Origin: Photobacterium pectinilyticum
GTDB taxonomy: Bacteria > Pseudomonadota > Gammaproteobacteria > Enterobacterales > Vibrionaceae
DNA: 64,000 bases
Assembly (NCBI RefSeq): GCF_024357955.1
Contig: NZ_JANEYT010000007.1
Coordinates: 1-64,000 of the forward strand
Direction: 5' to 3'
The notes beneath the pieces are model-generated. The model was not told where the DNA came from. It worked only from the letters and a program-made list of their open reading frames with translations, and ran no database searches. Of the stretch, positions 28,643-36,633 are shown piece by piece. Each line of letters opens with the position of its first letter. Position 1 is the stretch's first letter. A program made the position numbers and the translations under genes.

Positions 28643-31095
28643 CAGAAATGACTGATATTCAATCTGAGTCTTCAGTAACGAATCGCTCGATGCTACTCAA
28701 ATGGAGTTGGCGCGAGCTTTGGCATGGCCAATTATGGCCAGTGGCCGTTGCCCTGACTTTGATTATTGCCTGCGTGTTTGCTCTAGCTGCATTGGTCGTT
28801 AGGGTTGAGAAAATCATGGTTGATCAGGGGCGATCCATGATTGCTGCTGATTTGGTGTTCCGCTCGGCCAACCCTGTTGAGACACCAACCTTGGAAAAGG
28901 CTGAGCAACTTGGGCTGACGGTATCCCAGCAGGTTCGTTTTGGCACCATGGCCTTCAGCGATGAAGCGATGCAGTTGGTCAGTGTCAAAAGTGTTGAAAG
29001 TGACTTTCCGCTTCGGGGTGAGCTTGAATTGCAAAGCCCAGTTGACACTCATCATCAAGTCCAGCCCGGCGAGCTGTGGTTGGCTGAACGGTTGTTTGAT
29101 TTATTGAAGGTCAAGCCCGGAGATGTATTGGCGATTGGTGATGCCGAGCTAACGGTTAGCGGGACGATAGTACAAGAGCCAGAGTTATCGTTTAACCCCT
29201 TTAGCCAGATGCCTGCGGTACTGATCCACGCCGACGATTTGGAAAGCACCGGCGCGATCCAGCCGGGAAGCCGAGTGCAGTACCGGGCCTACTTCACCGG
29301 CGCAGATAGCCAGCTCAAAGCGTTGCAGCAGCAGATAGAGCTTGAGCCCGGACAGCGCTGGTTGAGCGAAACCTCGCAGGGACGTACCGGTGATGTGATT
29401 GAAAAAGCCCGCCAGTACCTGTCGCTCACCCTGATATTGGTGATATTGATGGCGACAGCGACCTTGGTGCTGACTTGTATGCATTATGCCTCAACCCGAA
29501 CCGAGGTAGTGGCGATGATGAAAAGCCTCGGTGCGAGCCGCAAGTGGCTATGGCAGTGGCTTGCGCGCCAGTTGACCATGCTGTTTGCCCTGGCTCTGGT
29601 TGCCGGAATAGCCATCGGGGCTTTATTGGAATATTTGCTGCGGGTCCCATTGGTGGATGTGTTGCCAGAACCTCTGCCAGGGATCGGTTTTACGCCGCTG
29701 GCAGTGAGTGTATTGGTTGCTTTGCTGGTCGCGATACCCGGGATGGGGATCCCGCTGTTGCGATTGGTCGATGCGCCCGCTATTTCGGTGATCCAGCGGC
29801 AGGAGAATTGGCCGAGAAATAATAAAGCTTATCTGCTGGCACTGTTGCCGCTGGTCGCTGGTCTGTTTTGGTTAGGAAGTAACGGATTGATGTGGTTAAC
29901 CCTATTGGGGCTGGCAGCGATCCTTGTCATTCTCGCCGTGTTTGGCGTCGCCATTGTTCGGGGGCTAAAGCGGGGGCGCTGGAGACCAGCAATTACCTTG
30001 GCGCTAAGCCGAATAAACCGTAGTCCGATGGCGACAGGGGCGCAGTTGGCTGCCTTGACTAGTTCGTTGATGCTGTTGTCGGTGATCTGGTTGCTTCGTT
30101 CCGATTTACTGGCGGACTGGCAGCAGACTTTGCCTGCCGATGCGCCCAATGTGTTTGCTCTCAATATCAGCCCGGAGCAGCAACAGCAGTACTTGAACGT
30201 TCTGGATCAGCAGCAGGTGATGCGCTCCGATAGTTATCCGGTGATCCGTGGCCGGATAACCCATATCAATCAACAGGATTTGTTGGAAAGGGCCCAGCAA
30301 GGCAGTCAAGAGCGTGATGAGTCGCTGCGCCGCGAGCTCAATTTTACTTGGCGTGAGTCCATGCCGGTTCATAACGAATTGACAGCCGGAGAATGGAACA
30401 AGGAAAGCGGGGTTTCGGTTGAGTCTGGGATTGCCGAGCGACTGGGGATCACCGTTGGCGATGAGCTGGCGTTTAACGTTAACAGCCAGCCTTTCAGTGC
30501 CAAAGTGACCAGTATCCGCGATGTTGAATGGCGTAACATGCGACCCAATTTCTATTTTATTTTCACACCCGATGTGATGGCCGAATTGCCAGCCACTTGG
30601 TTGGTCAGTTTCCGTGTCGAGGCTGATCAGGAGACCGTGGTTAACCAGCTTGGCCGGGATTATCCCACGGTAACCTTGCTTGATTTGCGTACCATGGCCA
30701 CCCGTATCCAGGGCATCATGCAGCAGGTGTCGTTGTCGCTGTCGGTATTGGCGGGGTTGGGTGTGGTCAGCGGGCTGCTATTGGTAATGACCTTGCTGCG
30801 CTTGAGTTTGGCCCAGCGGCGGGATGAAATACGTTTGTACCGCACCTTGGGGGCCAGCCGTAAAAGGGTATCGGCCACGGTATGGGGGGAGTATGGCATT
30901 ATGGCTTTACTGGCTGGCGTAATGGCAGCGGCTGGTGCTGAATCGGTGGTTGCCGCTTTGGTGAAGTGGGGCTTTGAGCTCCCTGTTAGCTGGCACCCGG
31001 GGGTGTGGTTGGTTGTGCCTTTGCTGTCTCTTCTTTTGGTGGTGCTGATCATCCGCTCGATGATCAATAGCCTGCTGTTACCTGTGCGTGGTTGA
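28639..31095 (+). CDS. ybbP: FtsX-like ABC transporter permease YbbP
   Basis: An 818-residue permease with duplicated FtsX-like cores. TM1 lies near 40-60, a large periplasmic domain follows, three helices lie around 265-370, an additional central pair at about 395-440, then a second periplasmic domain and a C-terminal three-helix bundle with the SLAQRRDEIRLYRTLGASRK coupling segment. Length is close to E. coli YbbP (804). It is translationally coupled to ybbA through a four-base overlap. Confidence 0.93.
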   Translation: MTEMTDIQSESSVTNRSMLLKWSWRELWHGQLWPVAVALTLIIACVFALAALVVRVEKIMVDQGRSMIAADLVFRSANPVETPTLEKAEQLGLTVSQQVRFGTMAFSDEAMQLVSVKSVESDFPLRGELELQSPVDTHHQVQPGELWLAERLFDLLKVKPGDVLAIGDAELTVSGTIVQEPELSFNPFSQMPAVLIHADDLESTGAIQPGSRVQYRAYFTGADSQLKALQQQIELEPGQRWLSETSQGRTGDVIEKARQYLSLTLILVILMATATLVLTCMHYASTRTEVVAMMKSLGASRKWLWQWLARQLTMLFALALVAGIAIGALLEYLLRVPLVDVLPEPLPGIGFTPLAVSVLVALLVAIPGMGIPLLRLVDAPAISVIQRQENWPRNNKAYLLALLPLVAGLFWLGSNGLMWLTLLGLAAILVILAVFGVAIVRGLKRGRWRPAITLALSRINRSPMATGAQLAALTSSLMLLSVIWLLRSDLLADWQQTLPADAPNVFALNISPEQQQQYLNVLDQQQVMRSDSYPVIRGRITHINQQDLLERAQQGSQERDESLRRELNFTWRESMPVHNELTAGEWNKESGVSVESGIAERLGITVGDELAFNVNSQPFSAKVTSIRDVEWRNMRPNFYFIFTPDVMAELPATWLVSFRVEADQETVVNQLGRDYPTVTLLDLRTMATRIQGIMQQVSLSLSVLAGLGVVSGLLLVMTLLRLSLAQRRDEIRLYRTLGASRKRVSATVWGEYGIMALLAGVMAAAGAESVVAALVKWGFELPVSWHPGVWLVVPLLSLLLVVLIIRSMINSLLLPVRG

Positions 31096-31117
31096 TCGAC
31101 TCGCGGTAATATCCCTC

Positions 31118-31150
31118 AGGCTCTCCTTACTGTTTATGTAAAGAGAGCCT
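31118..31150. terminator. hairpin between convergent ybbP and yfcH
   Basis: AGGCTCTCCTTAC and GTAAAGAGAGCCT form a 13-bp stem with one mismatch around seven bases. Neither side has a strong U-run, so terminator function for the two convergent genes is probable rather than certain. Confidence 0.55.
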
Positions 31151-31173
31151 CTTATCAGGTGGAGGCGAAAAGA

Positions 31174-32082
31174 TTAAGCCGCAACAATGTTCTTGAGGGC
31201 CGAATCAATATCTCGATAGCTGAAATCAAAGCCGAGTGCCTGTAGTTTTTGCGGGATGGCACGTTGCCCTTCCAAAAGTAGGGAGGATGCTTCGCCAAGT
31301 GCCAATTTCAGTACAAAAGCAGGCGTGAACAGAATATGCGGACGACGGAGGGCCTTGGCCAGAGATTGGCTGAATACCTTGTTGGTCACTGGTTCGGGGG
31401 CCGTTAGGTTGAATGCGCCAGTGGCAGAGGTGTTGTCCAGCAAAAAGACAATCGCGTCCACCATATCCTGCAAGTGGATCCAGGGCGTGTACTGCGAACC
31501 ATTGCCGATCGGTCCGCCAAGTCCCAGCTGGTAAGGTGGCAGCATTTTTACCAATGCGCCGCCATGTTTACCTAGCACAATACCGGTACGCAGCAGGCAG
31601 ACCCGGGTCTGATCACTGCAGGCTTCATTGGCAATATCTTCCCACTGTTGGCATACATGGTGGGCGAAGTCATCGTGGTTAACATGATCGCTGATGGTAA
31701 ATGACTCGTCGATGACCGTGTTTTGCTGGTCGCCATATATCCCCACAGCCGAACCGCTGATAAAGGTATGGGGTGGTTGGTTGCCAGCTTGTATCTTCTT
31801 GACCAATTGCTCTGTCAGGTCCCAACGGCTGTGGCAAATTTTCTTTTTTTGCTGCGGGCTCCAGCGTTTGTTGATTATGGGCTCGCCAGCGAGATTAATG
31901 ACGGCTTCAAAATTATCAAGGTTTTCGAATTGGTCCAGAGAGGCAACGGCGTTGATCCTGCTGCCGAGGTTTTGGCTGGCTTTGGTCGGGTTGCGGCTCA
32001 ATACGGTGATGTCATGCTCTTTTAGCGCATTGATTAATGCCGAGCCGATGAACCCGGTCCCGCCAGTCACTAATATTTTCAT
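31174..32082 (-). CDS. yfcH: YfcH family NAD(P)-dependent epimerase
   Basis: A 302-residue extended-SDR protein of the TIGR01777/YfcH family. The N-terminal nucleotide motif TGGTGFIGSAL lies at residues 6-16; NLAGEPI near 63, SGSAVGIYGD near 109-118 and the C-terminal DUF1731-type segment (KALGFDFSYRDI, here preceded by QRAIPQKLQ) follow. The substrate is unknown; plant and cyanobacterial relatives bind NADP. It stands alone, divergent from the DUF1538 operon. Confidence 0.93.
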   Translation of the reverse strand: MKILVTGGTGFIGSALINALKEHDITVLSRNPTKASQNLGSRINAVASLDQFENLDNFEAVINLAGEPIINKRWSPQQKKKICHSRWDLTEQLVKKIQAGNQPPHTFISGSAVGIYGDQQNTVIDESFTISDHVNHDDFAHHVCQQWEDIANEACSDQTRVCLLRTGIVLGKHGGALVKMLPPYQLGLGGPIGNGSQYTPWIHLQDMVDAIVFLLDNTSATGAFNLTAPEPVTNKVFSQSLAKALRRPHILFTPAFVLKLALGEASSLLLEGQRAIPQKLQALGFDFSYRDIDSALKNIVAA

Positions 32083-32177
32083 GCTGCTCCTTTATGGCTG
32101 TGCCTGCCAAACTCAATGGTGTTTACCCCAAAGATATAAGTATAGCTAAACCAAGAGCTTGTTATCCCCTCCTTATG

Positions 32178-32191
32178 ACATAAGGTTATGT
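32178..32191. promoter_or_regulatory. palindrome upstream of DUF1538 operon
   Basis: ACATAAGGTTATGT is a near-perfect palindrome lying between yfcH and the DUF1538 operon, about 105 bases before the first start codon. It may be an operator for either divergent unit; no regulator is assigned. Confidence 0.35.
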
Positions 32192-32296
32192 GTGCTAGCT
32201 CTCGTGTTGGTACATAAAAGCTGTGTCTAATTGTTAATGGGGAGTACCTTGAAGGTATACCCTTTTTCTAATGCCGGGATACAGTCAGGAGGTGGA

Positions 32297-33031
32297 ATGA
32301 CTTTTTTGCTCGCCCTGCTGAAATCTTTGTTGTCTAGCCTGCGTGACTTATTGCCGATTATCTTGGTGATCAGCTTCTTCCAATTGGTTGTTCTTCAGCA
32401 ACCGCTGCCACACCTTGGCCCGATCCTGGTCGGCTTGGCGTTTGTCGTGGTCGGGTTAACGCTGTTTGTATTTGGGCTGGAGATGGGACTGTTTCCTATC
32501 GGCGAGTCGATGGCCCGATCCTTTGCCAGCAAGGGCAGTGTTTGGTGGCTGCTATTGTTTGCCTTCTGCCTCGGGTTTGGAACAACGATAGCTGAGCCTG
32601 CGCTTACTGCCGTTGCGGCTGAAGCGGCTAAAGTCGCTGCCGAGGGGGGCCTGATCGCCCCGGATGCAAAGAGCCAGTTGGATTATGCGACCGGTTTGCG
32701 CTTAACCGTTGCTTTATCGGTAGGGATTGCGATTATGCTTGGGGTGATACGGATACTAAAGGGCTGGCCTATCCAATGGATGATTATTGGTGGTTATCTG
32801 TTGGTGATGATTATGACGTGGTTTGCGCCAGCGGCCATTGTCGGAATTGCCTACGATTCTGGCGGGGTGACGACATCAACCATAACCGTGCCTCTAGTGA
32901 CTGCGCTAGGCGTGGGGTTGGCATCATCGATCAAGGGCCGTAATCCGATCGTTGACGGTTTTGGCTTAATTGCTTTTGCCTCGCTATCGCCCATGATATT
33001 TGTCATGGCCTACGGCATGTTGGTGCATTAG
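32297..33031 (+). CDS. DUF1538 membrane protein, first subunit
   Basis: A 244-residue integral membrane protein from the ATG at 32297, which has a perfect AGGAGGT. About six or seven hydrophobic segments are visible. Conserved blocks shared with the next gene are [12 protein letters not shown]-like (here [12 protein letters not shown]), [13 protein letters not shown] and [21 protein letters not shown] near 200. DUF1538 proteins are annotated as putative transporters without a known substrate. It is the first gene of a tight four-gene operon with a second DUF1538 gene, a PII-like gene and a CBS-domain gene. Confidence 0.9.
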   Translation: MTFLLALLKSLLSSLRDLLPIILVISFFQLVVLQQPLPHLGPILVGLAFVVVGLTLFVFGLEMGLFPIGESMARSFASKGSVWWLLLFAFCLGFGTTIAEPALTAVAAEAAKVAAEGGLIAPDAKSQLDYATGLRLTVALSVGIAIMLGVIRILKGWPIQWMIIGGYLLVMIMTWFAPAAIVGIAYDSGGVTTSTITVPLVTALGVGLASSIKGRNPIVDGFGLIAFASLSPMIFVMAYGMLVH

Positions 33032-33040
33032 GAGGCTGGA

Positions 33041-33835
33041 ATGACAGATCTCAACGGAATTATTCCTCACTTTTTCACGACCTTGCTGATGACGGTACGT
33101 GATGTCCTGCCGATCGCCATCATTATATTTGGCTTTCAACTCGCGGTGTTACGCCGACCTGTGACCAATTGGCCCAGAGTCGCACTGGGCTTTGTCTACG
33201 TCATTGTCGGGTTATCATTTTTTCTGCTGGGGCTTGAGCTGGCTTTGTTCCCACTGGGTGAGTCAATGGCAGCCCAGTTAACCGCCATGGATTTCTTGTT
33301 TGACAGTGGAGAGGGGATCCCAGAGCAAATCCCTTGGACCCAGTATTACTGGGTGTATATTTTTGCTGCAGCTATCGGTTTCAGTACCACCATCGCCGAA
33401 CCGTCCCTGATAGCCGTTGCGATAAAGGCCAATCAAGTTTCAGGCGATACAATCAGTGTCAACGGTTTGCGTGTGGCGGTTGCGTTGGGGGTAGCGGTAG
33501 GTATTGCTCTTGGCAGTTATCGCATTGTGGCTGGTGATCCGCTGCATTATTACATTTTGGCGGGTTACTGCGTGGTTGTGGTGCAGACCTATTTTGCACC
33601 GAAAATGATTGTACCCTTGGCCTATGACTCCGGCGGTGTGACAACATCGACGGTAACGGTGCCGATAGTAACGGCCCTAGGCCTAGGACTTGCTTCCACA
33701 GTGCCGGGCCGAAACCCGATGCTCGATGGATTCGGGTTAATTGCATTCGCCAGTTTGTTTCCGATGATCACGGTAATGGGTTATGCCCAGTTGTCGGCAA
33801 GGCAGGCAAAGAGGAGAGATGAAAATGCGCTTTAA
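33041..33835 (+). CDS. DUF1538 membrane protein, second subunit
   Basis: A 264-residue paralogue of the preceding protein. It has the same order of blocks, ELALFPLGESMA, STTIAEPSLIAVA and [21 protein letters not shown], and a basic C-terminus (RQAKRRDENAL). An extra acidic loop (FDSGEGIPEQIPW) follows the third block start. It begins nine bases after the first subunit with its own GGAGG, and its end overlaps the PII-like gene. The two subunits probably pair to form a pseudo-symmetric transporter; that is inference. Confidence 0.9.
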   Translation: MTDLNGIIPHFFTTLLMTVRDVLPIAIIIFGFQLAVLRRPVTNWPRVALGFVYVIVGLSFFLLGLELALFPLGESMAAQLTAMDFLFDSGEGIPEQIPWTQYYWVYIFAAAIGFSTTIAEPSLIAVAIKANQVSGDTISVNGLRVAVALGVAVGIALGSYRIVAGDPLHYYILAGYCVVVVQTYFAPKMIVPLAYDSGGVTTSTVTVPIVTALGLGLASTVPGRNPMLDGFGLIAFASLFPMITVMGYAQLSARQAKRRDENAL

Positions 33836-34175
33836 GCTGTTATTGGCTTTTGTTGAAGATTCGAAAACCGATGCTGTCTTGGATGCAGCCCGCAAAGCCG
33901 GGGCGACTGGGGCGACGGTGATCAACAATGCCCGTGGGGAAGGGTTGTACCAAAAGAAAACGTTTTTCGGCCTCGGGCTTGATGTTCAGCGTGATGTGAT
34001 CTTGTTTGTTGTAGAGGAACATTTAGCGCGGACCATTCTGGAAACGATAGAGCATGTCGGAGACTTTGATTCATCGTCGGGGCAAGGGATCGCGGTACAG
34101 CTCGATGTCGAGGATGCGGTGGGCGTAGCCCATCAGGTAGAAACATTAACCAAAGTCGTTGAGGCAAAGCTATGA
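33825..34175 (+). CDS. PII-like nucleotide-sensing protein
   Basis: A 116-residue small ferredoxin-like protein of the PII superfamily. MRFKLLLAFVEDSKTDAVLD opens the first strand and helix, then a short T-loop equivalent (GLYQKKTFFGLGLDVQRD), the B-loop-like FDSSSGQGIAVQLDVEDAV segment, and a C-terminal helix. The start at 33825 has GAGGAG at eight bases; the ATG at 33819 is too close. It lacks the GlnB uridylylation tyrosine context. PII proteins commonly gate membrane transporters, so the DUF1538 pair is the likely target. Confidence 0.85.
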   Translation: MRFKLLLAFVEDSKTDAVLDAARKAGATGATVINNARGEGLYQKKTFFGLGLDVQRDVILFVVEEHLARTILETIEHVGDFDSSSGQGIAVQLDVEDAVGVAHQVETLTKVVEAKL

Positions 34176-34576
34176 ATAATGACACCTTGGTCCGGGTACG
34201 GGATGTAATGATGGACACCTACGCGATTGTCGAAGGGCTAACTACGGTTGCCGAGGCAATCCGCATAGCCAAGAGAAAGCAAATCAAGGCGCTGATCGTC
34301 AATAAGCGTAACGATGATGATGAATACGGTATCGTCTTGATGAACGATATTGCCAAGAATGTATTGGCGCTGGACCGATCGCCGGAGCGGACCAATATCT
34401 ATGAGATCATGACCAAACCGGCCTTATCCGTCAGCGCCACCATGGATGTCCGCTATTGTGCCCGCTTGTTCGAGCGCTTTGGCATCAGCCGGGCACCGGT
34501 CATTGAAAGCGGTAGGATCATTGGCATGGTGAGCTACAATAATATCGTTCTGAACGGTATGCTGCGGGACGAGTAG
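34172..34576 (+). CDS. tandem CBS-domain protein
   Basis: A 134-residue protein made of two CBS motifs and little else: VRDVMMDTYAIVEGLTTVAEA with KQIKALIVNK, and IYEIMTKPALSVSATMDV with FGISRAPVIESGRIIGMVS. CBS pairs bind adenosine nucleotides and regulate transporters and enzymes. Its start overlaps the PII-like stop (ATGA), so the two regulatory proteins are co-translated in the DUF1538 operon. Confidence 0.9.
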   Translation: MNNDTLVRVRDVMMDTYAIVEGLTTVAEAIRIAKRKQIKALIVNKRNDDDEYGIVLMNDIAKNVLALDRSPERTNIYEIMTKPALSVSATMDVRYCARLFERFGISRAPVIESGRIIGMVSYNNIVLNGMLRDE

Positions 34577-34654
34577 TCATATTTCACGTAATGGCATTGT
34601 CATGGGGTTCGGTGTAGGATCTCTGCATCCTGTTTCGAAGAAAGATCACCAGAC

Positions 34655-35203
34655 ATGAAATTGTTTTTTGCTTCTGATATCCACGGCTGTGCCGAAAGCA
34701 CCCGTCGTACCCTTGCCAAGTTTGAGCAAAGTGGTGCTGAACACTTAATTCTGCTGGGGGATGTACTAAACCACGGTCCACGTAATGCGTTGCCGGCAGG
34801 GTACGCACCGATTGACGTGGCTGAGCAGCTCAATCAGCATGCAGAAAAGATCACCGCGGTCAGGGGTAACTGCGACAGCGATGTTGACCAGATGCTGTTG
34901 GATTTCCCGATGATGGCGGACTACAACCTTGTACTGCTGCCAAATGGCCGCCGCCTCTTTCTAACCCACGGCCACCTGTATAACGGTGACAAGCACCCAC
35001 GCTTACGTGATGGTGATGTCGTGGTGTCAGGTCATACTCACTTACCGGTTGCCGATAAGAAAGAAGCGCTATACCTCTATAATCCGGGATCGGTAACGAT
35101 TCCGCGTGGCGAATACCAAGCAAGCTATGGCCTGTTGGAAAATGACACGCTTAAAGTGTTGTCGTTTGATGATGAGGTCATTTGTCAGGTTGAACTGGTG
35201 TAG
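34655..35203 (+). CDS. yfcE: YfcE family metallophosphodiesterase
   Basis: A 182-residue calcineurin-like phosphodiesterase. The metal-binding motifs are DIHG near 8, GDVLNHGPRN near 36, GNCDS near 72, THGHLYN near 104 and SGHTH near 125. E. coli YfcE hydrolyses phosphodiesters with Mn2+; the natural substrate is unclear. It starts 78 bases after the CBS gene and has its own terminator. Confidence 0.94.
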   Translation: MKLFFASDIHGCAESTRRTLAKFEQSGAEHLILLGDVLNHGPRNALPAGYAPIDVAEQLNQHAEKITAVRGNCDSDVDQMLLDFPMMADYNLVLLPNGRRLFLTHGHLYNGDKHPRLRDGDVVVSGHTHLPVADKKEALYLYNPGSVTIPRGEYQASYGLLENDTLKVLSFDDEVICQVELV

Positions 35204-35226
35204 TTGATAAATTACTCACCATGAAC

Positions 35227-35255
35227 AAAAGGCGACCAGCAAGGTCGCCTTTTTT
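35227..35255 (+). terminator. terminator after yfcE
   Basis: AAAAGGCGACC and GGTCGCCTTTTTT form a strong stem around AGCAA. Confidence 0.92.
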
Positions 35256-35614
35256 GATCTTGGTGACCCGCCCTGAAATGTGTTTATACCAATCTGGATA
35301 AGTAGTTGATCAAGTATTGGCACTGGAAAAATCGTTGTTATCAAGGCAGATATTGCAGTAACTAGGGTTCTAATTACAAAATATCTAACACAGAAAACAG
35401 CGACAATGTGACAATATGTTGGTGATATGTAAACCTTTGGCGTATGGATATGCTACTCAATGTTTACACAACTCATTAGATCGGTAAATCCGAGTTATTC
35501 GTTCGTATATATCGAATTATTGTTTTGGCAATGGCTTGAATATTTGTGTGATAAAAGCCACTATCTCGCCTCCTTAATTTTGTGTGTTTCAAGATGTGTC
35601 AGGTGCCAAACAAT
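35256..35614. other. intergenic region between yfcE and focA
   Basis: About 360 AT-rich bases. It contains one copy of a dispersed ATACCAA repeat at 35284-35320. The sequence is otherwise unannotated leader and promoter DNA of focA; an anaerobic (FNR or ArcA) site is expected but none was clear enough to call. Confidence 0.5.
35284..35320 (+). repeat. dispersed intergenic repeat, copy A (partial)
   Basis: TTATACCAATCTGGATAAGT followed by AGTTGATCAAGTATT matches the reverse complement of the element at 54937-54989 over about 33 bases. This copy lacks the second terminal inverted end. See the finding on this element. Confidence 0.65.
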
Positions 35615-36460
35615 ATGTGTCAGAATCAGTTTGATTCGCTATTACCGCCGCAAATGGCGGAGAAAGCGGCCGAGGTAGGTGTAAGCAAGGCGACCAAAGA
35701 TCCAATGAAGTCGTTGCTGCTGGCGATCACTGCAGGGATGCATATTGGTATCGCGTTTGTCTTCTATACCACAGTGACAACCGGTACCGGTGATATGGCG
35801 TGGGGAATGTCGCGCTTTGTTGGTGGTTTGGCATTTAGCCTAGGTTTGATCTTGGTTGTGATCACTGGTGGCGAGCTATTTACCAGCTCGGTACTGACCT
35901 TGGTTGCCCGTGCTAGTGGAAAGATCAGCTGGAAGAGCCTGTGGCTGAACTGGGGGGTTGTCTATATCGGTAACCTGATCGGTGCCCTGTTGCTAGTCGG
36001 TATCATGCTAATGACCAAGCAGTACATGTCCGGAAGTGGTGCTGTTGGTATCAATGCGATGCAAATCGCCCAGCACAAGTTGCATCACGACTTTACCCAG
36101 GCGGTTGCCCTTGGCGTGATGTGTAATGTCCTGGTGTGTGTCGCGGTATGGATGACTTTCAGTGGCCGTACCTTGACCGATAAAATTTTGGTCATGGTCC
36201 TGCCCGTCGCGATGTTTGTTTCATCGGGCTTCGAGCACTGCATTGCCAATATGTTTCAGGTACCTATGGCAATTGGTATCAAGTATCTTGCAACACCTGA
36301 GTTCTGGCAAATGACGGGGATGAATCCAGCGGACTTTGCCGATTTGACCTTGAGTAATTTTGTTATCAATAACCTGATCCCGGTGACCCTGGGTAACATC
36401 ATTGGTGGTGGTGTGTTTGTGGGGATGGGGTATTGGATTATCTACTTACGCAGCAAGTAA
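35615..36460 (+). CDS. focA: formate/nitrite transporter FocA
   Basis: A 281-residue pentameric formate channel of the FNT family with six helices. The start at 35615 (MCQNQFDSLLPPQM) matches the family N-terminus; GTG/ATG codons at 35582-35603 add 4 to 11 residues. Visible are the TGGELFTSS Omega-loop, the gating His in FEHCIANM near 208-215, and a C-terminal NLIPVTLGNIIGG. It carries mixed-acid-fermentation formate across the inner membrane. Unlike E. coli it is not next to pflB but near pta-ackA. It ends at 36575-36603. Confidence 0.95.
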   Translation: MCQNQFDSLLPPQMAEKAAEVGVSKATKDPMKSLLLAITAGMHIGIAFVFYTTVTTGTGDMAWGMSRFVGGLAFSLGLILVVITGGELFTSSVLTLVARASGKISWKSLWLNWGVVYIGNLIGALLLVGIMLMTKQYMSGSGAVGINAMQIAQHKLHHDFTQAVALGVMCNVLVCVAVWMTFSGRTLTDKILVMVLPVAMFVSSGFEHCIANMFQVPMAIGIKYLATPEFWQMTGMNPADFADLTLSNFVINNLIPVTLGNIIGGGVFVGMGYWIIYLRSK

Positions 36461-36491
36461 GTGGGGAGTACGGTGTTCTACGTTTTACTAG

Positions 36492-36540
36492 CTTGGTATT
36501 GAGTTAGTCGTTATACCAAGTTGAGGTGTCTGCTTGGTAT
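36492..36540. repeat. alternating CTTGGTAT / ATACCAAG / CTTGGTAT motif
   Basis: CTTGGTAT (36492-36499), ATACCAAG (36513-36520) and CTTGGTAT (36533-36540) can form two mutually exclusive hairpins in the focA 3' region, just before the terminator. The arms resemble the ends of the dispersed ATACCAA element. Confidence 0.6.
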
Positions 36541-36574
36541 TTGATTTCTTGTGTTGATTCGAGTCTGACATGTT

Positions 36575-36603
36575 GGCCGCTACGGATGTAGCGGCCTTTT
36601 TTA
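36575..36603 (+). terminator. terminator after focA
   Basis: GGCCGCTAC and GTAGCGGCC pair around GGAT and are followed by seven bases of T-rich tail. Confidence 0.92.
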
Positions 36604-36633
36604 TTCTCGATATCTCGGTAATAGGGAGCTGTC

